From positions 124,001 through 188,000 of the forward strand of contig NZ_JACJRU010000004.1 of NCBI RefSeq assembly GCF_014697425.1: a stretch of DNA of 64,000 nt, read 5' to 3'. The position numbers and the translations under genes are program-made. The stretch comes from Nostoc sp. FACHB-110 (GTDB lineage Bacteria; Cyanobacteriota; Cyanobacteriia; Cyanobacteriales; Nostocaceae). Shown piece by piece: positions 8,890 to 17,147 of this stretch (the stretch's first letter is position 1; the number at the start of each line of letters is the position of its first letter). The notes below the pieces were generated by a model. The model had not been told where the DNA came from. It saw only the letters and a program-made list of their open reading frames with translations, and searched no databases.

Positions 8890-8980
8890 TCAAACTGATT
8901 AAGCAAGCAATTTATTTAGGGGTCAGGAAAGATGAAAGGAAGTGTTGTACACAACGATCGGTGGATATCTATCCTAAGAT

Positions 8981-9016
8981 AAAGAAACCGTAAATACCCG
9001 CAGGGCAGTTTCTTTT
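8981..9016 (-). terminator. possible terminator after psaE
   Basis: Arms AAAGAAAC and GTTTCTTT (8981-8988 and 9008-9015) enclose a smaller GCCCTGCGGG-type hairpin. On the minus strand the second arm ends in TTTATC, a weak T-run. It lies about 115 nt past the psaE stop. Confidence 0.4.
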
Positions 9017-9129
9017 ACTTAGAGTAGGCTGAGATGAAGTATTGGAGAATCGAATCTTTATGCTTCGTTCTACATACTTAAAGCTTCCCTTCATCATCCC
9101 ATTAAAGAATCCCCTTTTGGCTTTGCTGC

Positions 9130-9342
9130 TTATTTTTTAGGTTTAGCCTTGGGTGCTTCTGTTTCGACTAATTCATCTAAGGCAAAGTTATTGGTATTAA
9201 TACCAGAGTAATTTACCTTTTCAAAACGGACAATTACTGGGTACTTGATGCCGCTTTGATCGATTGAAGCTACAGTTCCAACATCTTGGAACCAGTAGGA
9301 TTCTGGGCGGAGAATACGAACTTTAGAACCACGTTGAACCAT
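9130..9342 (-). CDS. psaE: photosystem I reaction centre subunit IV
   Basis: A 70-residue stromal-side subunit of photosystem I that helps ferredoxin docking. The sequence [17 protein letters not shown] and the SH3-like core ([31 protein letters not shown]) are diagnostic of PsaE. The C-terminus is short and Lys/Pro-rich. It has its own upstream spacer of about 325 nt and a possible terminator downstream, so it is probably a single-gene transcript with light-dependent control as in other cyanobacteria; that regulation is not visible in the sequence. Confidence 0.96.
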   Translation of the reverse strand: MVQRGSKVRILRPESYWFQDVGTVASIDQSGIKYPVIVRFEKVNYSGINTNNFALDELVETEAPKAKPKK

Positions 9343-9667
9343 GATTATCTTCCCTTTTAGTTATCAATGGCCGATATATATGGCTAATTGATTTCACTCT
9401 ACAACCTGAAGGTCGCTGCTAGAAGGTTTGTTAAGTTATTTATCTGATTTGTTATTGGTCAACAGGCAAGAGGCAGCACTCAGCAGGTAGAAGGCAGAAG
9501 GTAAAAGGATGAAATTCCATACTTCATCAGTTTTTTTTCCAGCTTGATATCTTCCTCATGTTAGGTTCTCTAAGAAGGGTTCATCTCTAAAATAGGGTTA
9601 GACCCTACTTGACAAAGCGCACATGATGGAATAACTTCGTTCGCAAATACACAATTTCACAAAAATG
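9343..9667. other. intergenic spacer upstream of psaE with heptamer-like repeats
   Basis: No gene is seen. The region near 9460-9525 carries degenerate heptamer repeats (GGCAAGAGGCAGCACTCAGC and AGGTAGAAGGCAGAAGG runs). The part near 9345-9420 should hold the psaE promoter, but boxes cannot be assigned with confidence. Confidence 0.5.
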
Positions 9668-10252
9668 TTATGTTCTTCTCAAAACAAACACACTACCCTC
9701 GTTACCCCTGCCAATACGCAGGTTGTCATCTATATACGTAATGTCTAACCAACCTTGTTGGTTTTCGCTGCTGATGGGCAGATCGATTCCCGTAAACTTT
9801 TTACCTGATTCAATTTGGTGAATAAAATATTCGGGAGAATTGTAGTCAATTAGACGTTGCAAACTTATAATAGAGCGATTAAATTTTACCTGGACACGCC
9901 GACCTGATACTGGCTCAAATTTAGCTGCTACGCTGACTAATCCTTCGAGATAAGGTAAGCCATAAATTTCAGCAATATTGTAAACGCTAGTAGTTTCTGA
10001 GCGAATACATTGATAAATTTGACCAAGTTTACAAAAAGGTAAACGATCTAGGTTTAAAAGGGCTTTGCTAGTGGTATAAAGTAATTGCCAATTGCCATCA
10101 AGCAAATTAGCAGCCTCCACCGGACGTGGTGTAGGATTGAGGTCTTCTAAATTGGCGATCGCCGCTAAAATGGCTTGTCTTTGTAGCTCATTAGCCAGCA
10201 AACCGCGATTTGTTGGAGCGATCGCATCAATTAAAGCCGCCTTTCCCATCAT
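9668..10252 (-). CDS. PAP/fibrillin family protein
   Basis: A 194-residue protein of the plastid-lipid-associated/fibrillin family, associated with thylakoid membranes and lipid bodies in cyanobacteria and plastids. The features are the NLLDGNWQLLYTTSKALL block at about residues 49-66, a lipocalin-like beta-rich middle, and a C-terminal DITYIDDNLRIGRGNEGSVFVL, which closes the family domain. Two Met codons open the frame, so the start could be one residue shorter. No signal peptide is seen. Substrate unknown. Confidence 0.85.
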   Translation of the reverse strand: MMGKAALIDAIAPTNRGLLANELQRQAILAAIANLEDLNPTPRPVEAANLLDGNWQLLYTTSKALLNLDRLPFCKLGQIYQCIRSETTSVYNIAEIYGLPYLEGLVSVAAKFEPVSGRRVQVKFNRSIISLQRLIDYNSPEYFIHQIESGKKFTGIDLPISSENQQGWLDITYIDDNLRIGRGNEGSVFVLRRT

Positions 10253-10503
10253 TGTTTATTACCCCCAATCAAGAATGTGTGAAATTCATCCACCCTAGGT
10301 TTAATATTGATGCCCTATGTATAAAGCTAGAAAAATTTTTAAGAATTTATTTCTACCTGTATTACCACTATTAAATAAAATATTTTGGCTAGCTTACGGA
10401 TTTAAGCTGCCACGACTTGAATTGATAAATAACTAAATTATTCCTTTTCAAGTGATAGACTGCTTAATGTCTGGTAACATAAACATTTTGTTTCTCCGTC
10501 GAT

Positions 10504-10746
10504 ATGTTGAATTCTCCCTTACGTGAAGAACCCCGCAATCAACGCGCTGCTGTTATTCCATTAAAACAAGAGTCCTCCCTTTTAGATTGGTTGCAATCAA
10601 ATGGTCGTCTGATAGCGCGTGATATTCATGAACCTGATTTTTCTGAAGAAGAAAACGAAGAAATTTCAGATTTTCTCGGTGGAGAAGATGGCATTGCTGA
10701 CTACCTTGATGATGATGATGACGATATAACTATTGACGAAGATTAG
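10504..10746 (+). CDS. DUF3134-like small acidic protein
   Basis: An 80-residue protein beginning MLNSPLREEPRNQ and containing AAVIPLKQESSLLDWLQSNGRLIARD, recalling the cyanobacterial DUF3134 family (recognition by memory of the N-terminus, moderate). The C-terminal half is extremely acidic, ending in runs of Asp (DDDDDD). No membrane segment is seen. It lies about 80 nt upstream of mraY on the same strand and could share its transcript. Function unknown. Confidence 0.75.
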   Translation: MLNSPLREEPRNQRAAVIPLKQESSLLDWLQSNGRLIARDIHEPDFSEEENEEISDFLGGEDGIADYLDDDDDDITIDED

Positions 10747-10825
10747 CCCCCTGCGGCTAGGGACTTGGTGATAGCTGTCGTCCCTGTATGGAAATTTATG
10801 TAGTGTGGAGTGAAGGGAAGATTCT

Positions 10826-11929
10826 GTGGACGCTAAAATATCTCCTAACCAAGGATTGAACATTTCTGGTATCGGTCTGGCTTCTACCTTAGCCACCGGG
10901 CTAGGTTTAGCAGCAGTGATTTTTGATTGGATGGGCGGTAGATTGCCTTGGCAAGGTACATCACTCACCATGCCTTTGTTGTTGTGTGCGGTGATTTCGG
11001 CGGCTGTGGGCTATGTAGTAGTGCCTTTATTACAAGCACTGAAAACTGGACAAATTATCCGCGAAGATGGCCCGCAAGCCCATTTGAAAAAAGCAGGCAC
11101 ACCAACAATGGGTGGAATCTTCTTCATCCCTGTTGCTGCGATCGTTGCTTGTGTAATGTCTAACTTTGCCACAGAGGTTGTTGCTGTCTCCGCATTAACC
11201 CTCAGCTACGGTTTTATCGGTTGGATTGATGACTGGCAAATTCTCCGCCGCAAATCAAATAAAGGTATTTCTCCTAAGATGAAGCTAGCTTTGCAAATTG
11301 GTTTTGCAGCGATGTTTTGTCTATGGTTAATGTTTAATCAACCTGCTAATGTTACAAGTATTGCTTTGCCTTGGGTGAGCTTTGCACTGCCTTTAAGTTT
11401 CCTGTTTTGGCCCTTGGCTGGTTTTGTTCTGGTGGCAGAGAGTAATGCTACTAATTTAACTGATGGTATTGATGGTCTTGCTGGTGGAACTGTAGCGATC
11501 GCACTTCTAGCTTTAGGTGCTATAGTTGCCCCAACTTCCCTACCATTGATGGTTTTCTGTGCAGCTTTAAGCGGCAGTTGCTTAGGTTTCTTGGCACACA
11601 ACCGCAACCCAGCCCGCGTATTTATGGGTGATACTGGTTCCCTGGCTTTGGGTGGTGCGTTAGCGGCGGTGGCACTGTTAACTAACAGCTTGGTAGCGTT
11701 ATTTATTCTTAGCGGTATCTTCTTTGTGGAAACCCTGTCTGTAATGGCCCAAGTAGCTTATTACAAAGCGACAAAAGGCCCAGATGGTAAAGGCAAGCGC
11801 TTGTTTAGAATGGCTCCTCTACATCATCATTTAGAGTTGGGTGGCTGGTCAGAATTACAAGTTGTGGCTGTATTTTATGTAGTAGCTGCGATTTTAGCGG
11901 TAATTTGTTTAGCGATCGCACCTTTCTAA
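10826..11929 (+). CDS. mraY: phospho-N-acetylmuramoyl-pentapeptide transferase
   Basis: A 367-residue polytopic membrane enzyme that makes lipid I from UDP-MurNAc-pentapeptide and undecaprenyl phosphate in peptidoglycan synthesis. The start is a GTG at 10826 with GAAGGGAAG upstream. Diagnostic motifs are KKAGTPTMGG, the Asp pair in IGWIDDW, NLTDGIDGLAGG with the catalytic Asp, NPARVFMGDTGSLALGG and the histidine-rich APLHHHLE. About ten hydrophobic segments are visible. The gene ends in a clear rho-independent terminator. Confidence 0.97.
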   Translation: MDAKISPNQGLNISGIGLASTLATGLGLAAVIFDWMGGRLPWQGTSLTMPLLLCAVISAAVGYVVVPLLQALKTGQIIREDGPQAHLKKAGTPTMGGIFFIPVAAIVACVMSNFATEVVAVSALTLSYGFIGWIDDWQILRRKSNKGISPKMKLALQIGFAAMFCLWLMFNQPANVTSIALPWVSFALPLSFLFWPLAGFVLVAESNATNLTDGIDGLAGGTVAIALLALGAIVAPTSLPLMVFCAALSGSCLGFLAHNRNPARVFMGDTGSLALGGALAAVALLTNSLVALFILSGIFFVETLSVMAQVAYYKATKGPDGKGKRLFRMAPLHHHLELGGWSELQVVAVFYVVAAILAVICLAIAPF

Positions 11930-11956
11930 ATTCTTTAAAAAACTGATTTAACAAAA

Positions 11957-11988
11957 AGAACCCTCGAAGTTTTGGGGGTTCTTTTTTA
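11957..11988 (+). terminator. rho-independent terminator of mraY
   Basis: An AAGAACCC ... GGGGTTCTT stem with a loop containing CTCGAAGTTTT, followed by TTTTTATT. It lies about 28 nt past the mraY stop codon. Confidence 0.8.
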
Positions 11989-12060
11989 TTGATTTGAATA
12001 ACAATCTTTTATCTAGATTTACAATATGATGTTTCTAGAGCCAGAAACTAGAGATTAAAA

Positions 12061-12444
12061 ATGACAGTATATGCTCTAAATCTACCTGACCAATTGAAGT
12101 ATGAAGTTGAGCAATTAGCGCAAAGTCAGGGCGTTTCCCTTGACCAATTTATTCTTTGGGCTGTAACAGAAAAAGTAAGTACCCTCAAAGCATCTTTTCC
12201 ACAAATTGCTTATCGCCAGGGGACAGATGGACAACTTGTGCCAATTATTAAAGGAACAGGAATTAGGGTGCAGACTGTAGTCATCGCTTCCCAAAAATGG
12301 GGTATGAATCCCAGCGAAATTACTAATGAGTATGAACTTACCGAAGCACAGGTAAGAGAAGCTTTAAGTTTTTATGCAGTAAATAAAGAGCAGATTGACG
12401 CGGCGATCGCATCTGAGCAATCCTTAGAAATTGCGAATGGTTAA
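12061..12444 (+). CDS. DUF433 domain protein (antitoxin-like)
   Basis: A 127-residue protein. The N-terminal 50 residues resemble a ribbon-helix-helix/DNA-binding segment (LPDQLKYEVEQLAQSQGVSLDQFILWAV). The C-terminal half is a DUF433 winged-helix domain: IIKGTGIRVQTVVIASQKWGM, then ITNEYELTEAQVREALSFYAVNKE. Proteins of this type are usually paired with a DUF5615 (PIN-like) toxin. Here the next frame, overlapping by 8 nt, is exactly such a protein but truncated. This antitoxin itself looks intact. Confidence 0.85.
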   Translation: MTVYALNLPDQLKYEVEQLAQSQGVSLDQFILWAVTEKVSTLKASFPQIAYRQGTDGQLVPIIKGTGIRVQTVVIASQKWGMNPSEITNEYELTEAQVREALSFYAVNKEQIDAAIASEQSLEIANG

Positions 12445-12610
12445 ACTCAAGCTTCATCTAGATGCAGATACCTCAAGTAAATCGCTGCATTCAGCATTAG
12501 TAACTAGAGGGCATGATGTCACTCGCACTCCCAATGATTGGATGCCTTTGGATGCTAGTGATGAAACTCAATTATTACGCTCAACTGCTCAGGGAAGATG
12601 TATCTTTTAG
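12437..12610 (+). pseudogene. truncated DUF5615 (PIN-like) toxin
   Basis: The ATG at 12437 overlaps the DUF433 stop by 8 nt and opens a 57-residue frame starting MVKLKLHLDADTS and containing ALVTRGHDVTRTPNDWMPLDASDETQLL, ending at GRCIF then TAG. This is the N-terminal half of a DUF5615 protein: the LDAD box carries the first acidic PIN-like residues and RGHDV the next strand. Full members run to roughly 110-120 residues and continue with an NxxDF-type motif, which is missing here. The toxin is therefore probably inactive. Confidence 0.75.
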
Positions 12611-12629
12611 AAAGAATTTAAGTAATTTT

Positions 12630-12860
12630 ATGTTAAATCTGAGCAGAATTACATTTGACCGTAACATTATGGCAGGACAAGCTTGTATTCGTGGTATGCG
12701 GATTCCGGTTTCTCTTGTCGTTAATTTAGTAGCTAATGGCAAACCTGTAGAGGAAATTTTAGAAGAATATCCAGATTTAGAACCAGAGGATATCCGTGAA
12801 TCTCTACTTTATGCAGCATAGTTGACTCAAGAGCAAGTTTATCCCTTCAAAAGTGCTTAG
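12630..12860 (+). pseudogene. DUF433 antitoxin interrupted by an in-frame TAG
   Basis: The frame from the ATG at 12630 reads MLNLSRITFDRNIMAGQACI and RGMRIPVSLVVNLVANGKPV, then EEYPDLEPEDIRESLLYAA and a TAG at 12819-12821. The same frame continues LTQEQVYPFKSA to a second TAG at 12858. DUF433 proteins usually read on through a Trp at this point, so the TAG looks like a TGG-to-TAG change; restored, the protein would be 77 residues, the normal length. The 63-residue product keeps nearly all of the domain and might still fold. Confidence 0.7.
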
Positions 12861-12869
12861 TAAGTCAGA

Positions 12870-13061
12870 ATGAAGTTTTTAGCAGATATGGGAATTTCAC
12901 TACGTACTGTATCTTGGTTGTGTAGTGGTGGTTATGATGTTGTGCATTTGCGCGATGAAGGTTTGCAAAGGCTACCAGATAACGAAATTTTAATTAAAGC
13001 TCGTGCAGAAGGGAGAATTTTATTAACTGTAGATTTAGATTTTGCCCCTCTAAACTCTTGA
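12870..13061 (+). pseudogene. C-terminally truncated DUF5615 (PIN-like) toxin
   Basis: A 63-residue frame beginning MKFLADMGISLRTVSWL, with the first acidic site (LADMG), the GYDVVHLRDEGLQRLPDNEIL segment and ILLTVDLDFA with the second acidic cluster, then an abrupt PLNS stop. Full-length relatives are about 110-120 residues, so the C-terminal half is missing. It starts 9 nt after the second DUF433 frame. With the upstream pair this forms two tandem antitoxin/toxin modules, both with broken toxins. Confidence 0.75.
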
Positions 13062-13211
13062 AGAGCGATCGCGCATCATTCTATAATTTAAGTTTGGATT
13101 TTACTGTTGTAAGTTGAGACGATCGCCCCCAGAACACCACCATTCCACCTGCGAACGAGAAACTTCGAGCTAAAAGGTAGAGAGATCGCCCTCATAACAC
13201 CATCATTTCAC

Positions 13212-13379
13212 CTCAGAACAAGAATATTCTCGTTTGGAACAAGAAGATTCTCGCTTGAAACAGGAACGTTCTCACTTGAAACAAGAACGTTCTCACTTGA
13301 AACAGGAATGTTCTCACTTGGAACAGGAACATTCTTGTTTAAAACATGAAACTTCGAGTTCGGAACGCGAACCTTAGAG
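13212..13379. repeat. 21-bp tandem repeat array, eight units
   Basis: Eight head-to-tail 21-bp units with a consensus close to CTTGAAACAAGAACGTTCTCA; the central units (13254-13316) are most alike. Each unit keeps GAA-NN-TTC at its centre, and several contain the palindrome AGAACGTTCT. A related, diverged copy of the flanking sequence lies at about 13125-13190. The array is between a broken toxin gene and the 3' end of the STAND/TPR gene. There are no spacers, so it is not CRISPR. Confidence 0.85.
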
Positions 13380-13415
13380 ATAAAAGCTTGATTGATGAGG
13401 CTGAGAACTTGAATT

Positions 13416-16136
13416 TTACTGTTCTGAGGTGAGGCGAGCGCGCAAATATGCTAAATTTCCACGCACAGCAACAGTATTTGGATGATTTGCGCCTAACCGT
13501 CGCTCAAAAATATCTAATGCTTGTATGTACAAAGGTTCGGCTTCGTTGTATTTTCTTTGGGAATCGTAGAGTAACGCGAGGCAGTTGAGGGTTTTTGCGA
13601 CATCCGGATGTTCTTCGCCCAGAAGTTTGCGCCGCAGTGTCAAAGCTTGGATGTACAAGGGTTCGGCTTCGCTGTATTTGCCTTGGGAACCGTAGAGTCC
13701 CGCTAGGTTGTTGAGGCTAAGTGCAACATCAGGATGTTCTTCACCCAGGAGTTTGCGCCACAGTGCCAAAGCTTGGATGTACAAGGGTTCGGCTTCACTG
13801 TATTTCCCTTGGGAGTAGTAGAGATAGGCTAGGTTGTTGAGGCTAAGTGCGACAGATGGATGTTCTTCACCCAGGAGTTTGCGCCACAGTGCCAAAGCTT
13901 GGATGTACAAGGGTTCGGCTTCACTGTATTTCCCTTGGGAGTAGTAGAGTGTCGCTAGGTTGTTGAAGCTAGTGGCGACAGATGGATGTTCATCTCCCAG
14001 CAGCTTGCGCCTGAGTGCTAAAGCTTGGATGTAAAGGGGTTCGGCTTCGCTGTATCTGCCTTGGTAGTTGTAGAGTGCTGCTAGGTTGTTGAAGCTAGTG
14101 GCGACATCTGGATGTTCATCTCCCAGCAGCTTGCGCCTGAGTGCTAAAGCTTGGATGTAAAGGGGTTCGGCTTCGCTGTATCTGCCTTGGTAGTTGTAGA
14201 GTGCTGCTAGGTTGTTGAAGCTAGTGGCGACATCTGGATGTTCATCTCCCAGCAGTTTGCGCCACAGTGCCAAAGCTTGGATAAAAAGGGGTTCGGCTTC
14301 GCTGTATTTGCCTTGGGAACCGTAGAGTCCCGCTAGGTTGTTGAGGCTAAGTGCGACAGATGGATGTTCTTCTCCCAGCAGTTTGCGCCACAGTGCCAAA
14401 GCTTGGATAAAAAGGGGTTCGGCTTCGCTGTATTTGCCTTGGGACTTGTAGAGTGCTGCTAGGTGGTTGAGGCTAAGTGCGACAGATGGATGTTCTTCTC
14501 CCAGGAGTTTGCGCCTGAGTGCCAAAGCTTGGATGTAAAGGGATTCGGCTTCGCTGTATCTGCCTTGGGACTTGTAGAGTGTCGCTAGGTTGTTGAAGCT
14601 AGTGGCGACATCTGGATGTTCATCTCCCAGCAGCTTGCGCCAGAGTGCCAAAGCTTGGATGTAAAGGGATTCGGCTTCGCTGTATCTGCCTTGGTAGTTG
14701 TAGAGTAACGCTAGGTTGTTGAAGCTAGTGGCGACATCTGGATGTTCTTCTCCCAGCAGTTTGCGTGAGAGTGCCAAAGCTTGGATAAAAAGGGGTTCGG
14801 CTTCGCTGTATCTGCCTTGGGAGTTGTAGAGTAACGCTAGGTTGTTGAAGCTAGTGGCGACATCTGGATGTTCTTCTCCCAAGCGTTTTTTGATAACTTC
14901 TAGACACTGCTCATACCAAGGTGCTGCCTGCTCATACAATCCCTGACCACTGTAAAATCGAGCATTACCAATGAATGCCCAAGTTAAATCTTCATCGGCT
15001 ATATATTGAATGAGATTGTTTGCTACCTCAGCTAAATGAGGTATTGCGAGGGTGGCGGCGGTGATTTGCTCAAGAATGGGAGTTTTAGGAATATCTTTAG
15101 CAACCTCTACCATTACGCCGCAGAGCAATCGCTTTAATTCCTCTACTTTATCTAACCCTGTACACTTATATTGGAAAAACTGCCGCAACAGTGGATGCAA
15201 TTGGTAAACTCCCTCACCTTTGCGCTGGAGTAAATGTAGATTCAGCAAGCTATCGTCTCTAATCTCTTCTAAATCTTCGACATCTTCTTCTGGTAAACAC
15301 TGTTCTACCAACTTCCAAGGTATGGGTGCGGCGGCAAATAAACTCAATAAACAGCCCAGTTGCTTATCGTCGTCTTCTAATTCTTGCCAACTCAATTCAA
15401 AGGCTGCTAACACACCTCGTTGTGCTGTCATATCGGCTTCCGACTTAGATTTAGACAGGGAACGCTCATCTAGTCGCTTGTTCTGCAACCGCCGCAACAT
15501 TTCTGTTAGAGATAAATCCTGTTTCCGCGCCAGATAGCGCCCCACTAATTCCACACCCAAAGGTAAATATCCTAGCCATTCACACAACTGATTTGCTACA
15601 GCTAATTCTCGCTCAATTCGCTCTGGTGTTTCTTTGAGTAAAGACCTCAACAACTCTAGCGCCGCCTCTGGTTGCAGTACATCCAAAGATAACTGTGGGA
15701 TGCGTCCCAAGTTCTGGCGTGTAGTCATCAACACTTTAAACCGAGAAGGTAGGGACTGAAAGTAAGGCTTAACTTCCTCGTAGTCGCTGACATCATCCAG
15801 CACTAGCAGCACATCACCTTCACGCCAACGCCGCCAGCAATATTGCACTTGGGCGAGTATATCAAAATCTTCTGGCGGCTTTAAGTCAAGCTGCGTTCTG
15901 GCAAACTGCACAACTTGAATGCCTATATCCCCAGTTTTTGCCAGCAACCAACAAAGCCCACCGTTATATGTTTCGCGTTGCTGAATGGCATATTGCAGGG
16001 CGAGTTCTGTTTTCCCAACTCCACCCATACCAGCAACAGTAGCAATGGCTACTTGTTTATTCTCCTGCAAAATTTGGTGGAGTTTTTGCAATTCTGCTTC
16101 ACGTCCAACAAATTCCACCACCCCACTCAGGGGCAA
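13416..16136 (-). CDS. NB-ARC/TPR STAND ATPase (main part)
   Basis: About 906 residues from a TTG at 16136, although no good start is visible and the frame is open back to a TGA at 16197-16199. It has a VGRE entry motif, a Walker A (VAGMGGVGKTELA, about residues 34-46), a Walker B (VLLVLDDV, about 109-116), a GYLPLGVEL motif, and then about eleven and a half 42-residue TPR repeats of kinesin-light-chain type (EEHPDVATSFNNLA, then SEAEPLYIQALAL). STAND proteins of this plan are signal-sensing oligomerising switches, often in defence or cell death. Directly upstream, in the same frame, is the probable N-terminal domain. Confidence 0.85.
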   Translation of the reverse strand: MPLSGVVEFVGREAELQKLHQILQENKQVAIATVAGMGGVGKTELALQYAIQQRETYNGGLCWLLAKTGDIGIQVVQFARTQLDLKPPEDFDILAQVQYCWRRWREGDVLLVLDDVSDYEEVKPYFQSLPSRFKVLMTTRQNLGRIPQLSLDVLQPEAALELLRSLLKETPERIERELAVANQLCEWLGYLPLGVELVGRYLARKQDLSLTEMLRRLQNKRLDERSLSKSKSEADMTAQRGVLAAFELSWQELEDDDKQLGCLLSLFAAAPIPWKLVEQCLPEEDVEDLEEIRDDSLLNLHLLQRKGEGVYQLHPLLRQFFQYKCTGLDKVEELKRLLCGVMVEVAKDIPKTPILEQITAATLAIPHLAEVANNLIQYIADEDLTWAFIGNARFYSGQGLYEQAAPWYEQCLEVIKKRLGEEHPDVATSFNNLALLYNSQGRYSEAEPLFIQALALSRKLLGEEHPDVATSFNNLALLYNYQGRYSEAESLYIQALALWRKLLGDEHPDVATSFNNLATLYKSQGRYSEAESLYIQALALRRKLLGEEHPSVALSLNHLAALYKSQGKYSEAEPLFIQALALWRKLLGEEHPSVALSLNNLAGLYGSQGKYSEAEPLFIQALALWRKLLGDEHPDVATSFNNLAALYNYQGRYSEAEPLYIQALALRRKLLGDEHPDVATSFNNLAALYNYQGRYSEAEPLYIQALALRRKLLGDEHPSVATSFNNLATLYYSQGKYSEAEPLYIQALALWRKLLGEEHPSVALSLNNLAYLYYSQGKYSEAEPLYIQALALWRKLLGEEHPDVALSLNNLAGLYGSQGKYSEAEPLYIQALTLRRKLLGEEHPDVAKTLNCLALLYDSQRKYNEAEPLYIQALDIFERRLGANHPNTVAVRGNLAYLRARLTSEQ
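13484..14890 (-). repeat. 126-bp tandem repeats encoding TPR units
   Basis: About eleven consecutive 126-bp units within the STAND gene, differing mostly by single bases. Two neighbouring units at roughly 13989-14240 encode identical 42-residue repeats. Such arrays change copy number easily by slippage or recombination. Confidence 0.8.
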
Positions 16137-16196
16137 ATTTTGCGGTATTTCAGTAGAAGGATTTGACTTTACCCGTTCCTGTTCGGGCGGCTGTAT

Positions 16197-16592
16197 TCAA
16201 ATGTTAAAAGTTTGGGTTCGGTTGTCATTAGCAACGTTCCCAACATTCCCGCCATAATTTTTATCAACTGTGTTCGTAAAATTCTGAATAATAGAGGGTT
16301 GAGATTTAACAGCATTAGCCACCGTCTCAACAGCTTGAGCAATTTCTGGGTCTTTGTTTGCCGCTTCCTCTACCTGCTGCCCAATAAGATGAGCTTGACT
16401 ATAATCTAAAGGTTGTGTTTTAGCCTGTTCGATAATCTCCGCCGTGCTAGGTTCCTTGCGTTTCAGCAGAACTAACAACTTTTCGCCTTCGTCCCAAGCC
16501 TTTTCGCCGATGATTTCACCAGTTTTTTCAAAAGCTTTAGTAATAACCAAGGTTGCGATCGCTGCTGCTGTCAGTGATACTACAGGCTCCAT
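16197..16592 (-). CDS. N-terminal domain of the STAND protein, cut off by TGA
   Basis: A 131-residue frame with a hydrophobic N-terminus (VSLTAAAIATLVITKAF), a charged helical middle (GEKAWDEGEKLLVLLKRK) and a Gly/Asn-rich end (NYGGNVGNVANDNRTQTFNI) before TGA at 16199-16197. The same frame continues past the TGA (IQPPEQERVKSNPSTEIPQ) straight into the NB-ARC protein. It is therefore probably the N-terminal effector or signalling domain of one ancestral protein of about 1058 codons, now split by a nonsense codon. Whether the domain acts alone is unknown. Confidence 0.75.
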   Translation of the reverse strand: MEPVVSLTAAAIATLVITKAFEKTGEIIGEKAWDEGEKLLVLLKRKEPSTAEIIEQAKTQPLDYSQAHLIGQQVEEAANKDPEIAQAVETVANAVKSQPSIIQNFTNTVDKNYGGNVGNVANDNRTQTFNI

Positions 16593-16643
16593 AGTTTTAT
16601 CAATAATTGCGCGATTATACTTAGATATTCACCAGTCTAAACT

Positions 16644-17147
16644 CTATTTCCGCATTTGGCTGACTAAATGAGTCAGTTCAGGCAAAATCAGCTTTTCCAT
16701 ACCTAATCGCACAGCATTGCTGGAACCAGGGAGAGAAAAGATTAATTTATTTTGATAAACACCTGCAACGGCGCGAGATGCGATCGCCCGGGAACCTATT
16801 TCTTGATAACTTAAAAATCTAAATATCTCTCCGAATCCCGGTAGAGTTTTTTCTAATAATTTTTCAATAGCATCATAAGTGGTATCTCTTGGTGCAATAC
16901 CAGTACCACCATTAAAAATTATTGCGTCTAAATTAGCAGTTTTACCCAGCGATTCTATCTGTGCTTGAATCTGCGTTGGTTCATCTTGAATAATTGCGTA
17001 GGCGGCAATGCTATGATTTGCTTCTAATAATAATTGCTTAATTAGTTGCCCACTTTTATCTGTTTCTGGGGTGCGTGTGTCGCTGACGGTAACTATAGCG
17101 CAAGTTACCGACATTGCATCTGTATCTGGATGGGGTTGTTGGGTCAT
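16644..17147 (-). CDS. moaB: molybdenum cofactor biosynthesis protein (MoaB/Mog type)
   Basis: A 167-residue MoaB/Mog-domain protein, which adenylylates molybdopterin or supports molybdenum insertion in cofactor synthesis. The start is set at the ATG at 17147 (MTQQPHPDTDAM); the frame is open 129 nt further upstream, but that extension is AT-rich and unlike the family. Motifs are TVSDTRTPETDKSGQLI, IFNGGTGIAPRDTTYDAIE and the C-terminal IFSLPGSSNAVRLGMEKLI. It is followed by the STAND gene on the same strand, about 50 nt away. Whether it is MoaB or MogA cannot be decided by eye. Confidence 0.88.
   Translation of the reverse strand: MTQQPHPDTDAMSVTCAIVTVSDTRTPETDKSGQLIKQLLLEANHSIAAYAIIQDEPTQIQAQIESLGKTANLDAIIFNGGTGIAPRDTTYDAIEKLLEKTLPGFGEIFRFLSYQEIGSRAIASRAVAGVYQNKLIFSLPGSSNAVRLGMEKLILPELTHLVSQMRK

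Noticed and set aside
12513..12821. Longer start for the second DUF433 gene
   Set aside because: The upstream part lies out of frame over the truncated toxin and has no family similarity; the ATG at 12630 gives the normal DUF433 start.
13212..13379. Possible CRISPR array
   Set aside because: The 21-bp units are directly adjacent without unique spacers, are degenerate, and no cas genes are present in the window.
16197..16199. TGA as a selenocysteine codon
   Set aside because: The position is in a Pro/Gln-rich linker of a STAND protein, not an active site, and no downstream selenocysteine-type hairpin was seen; a nonsense change is simpler.
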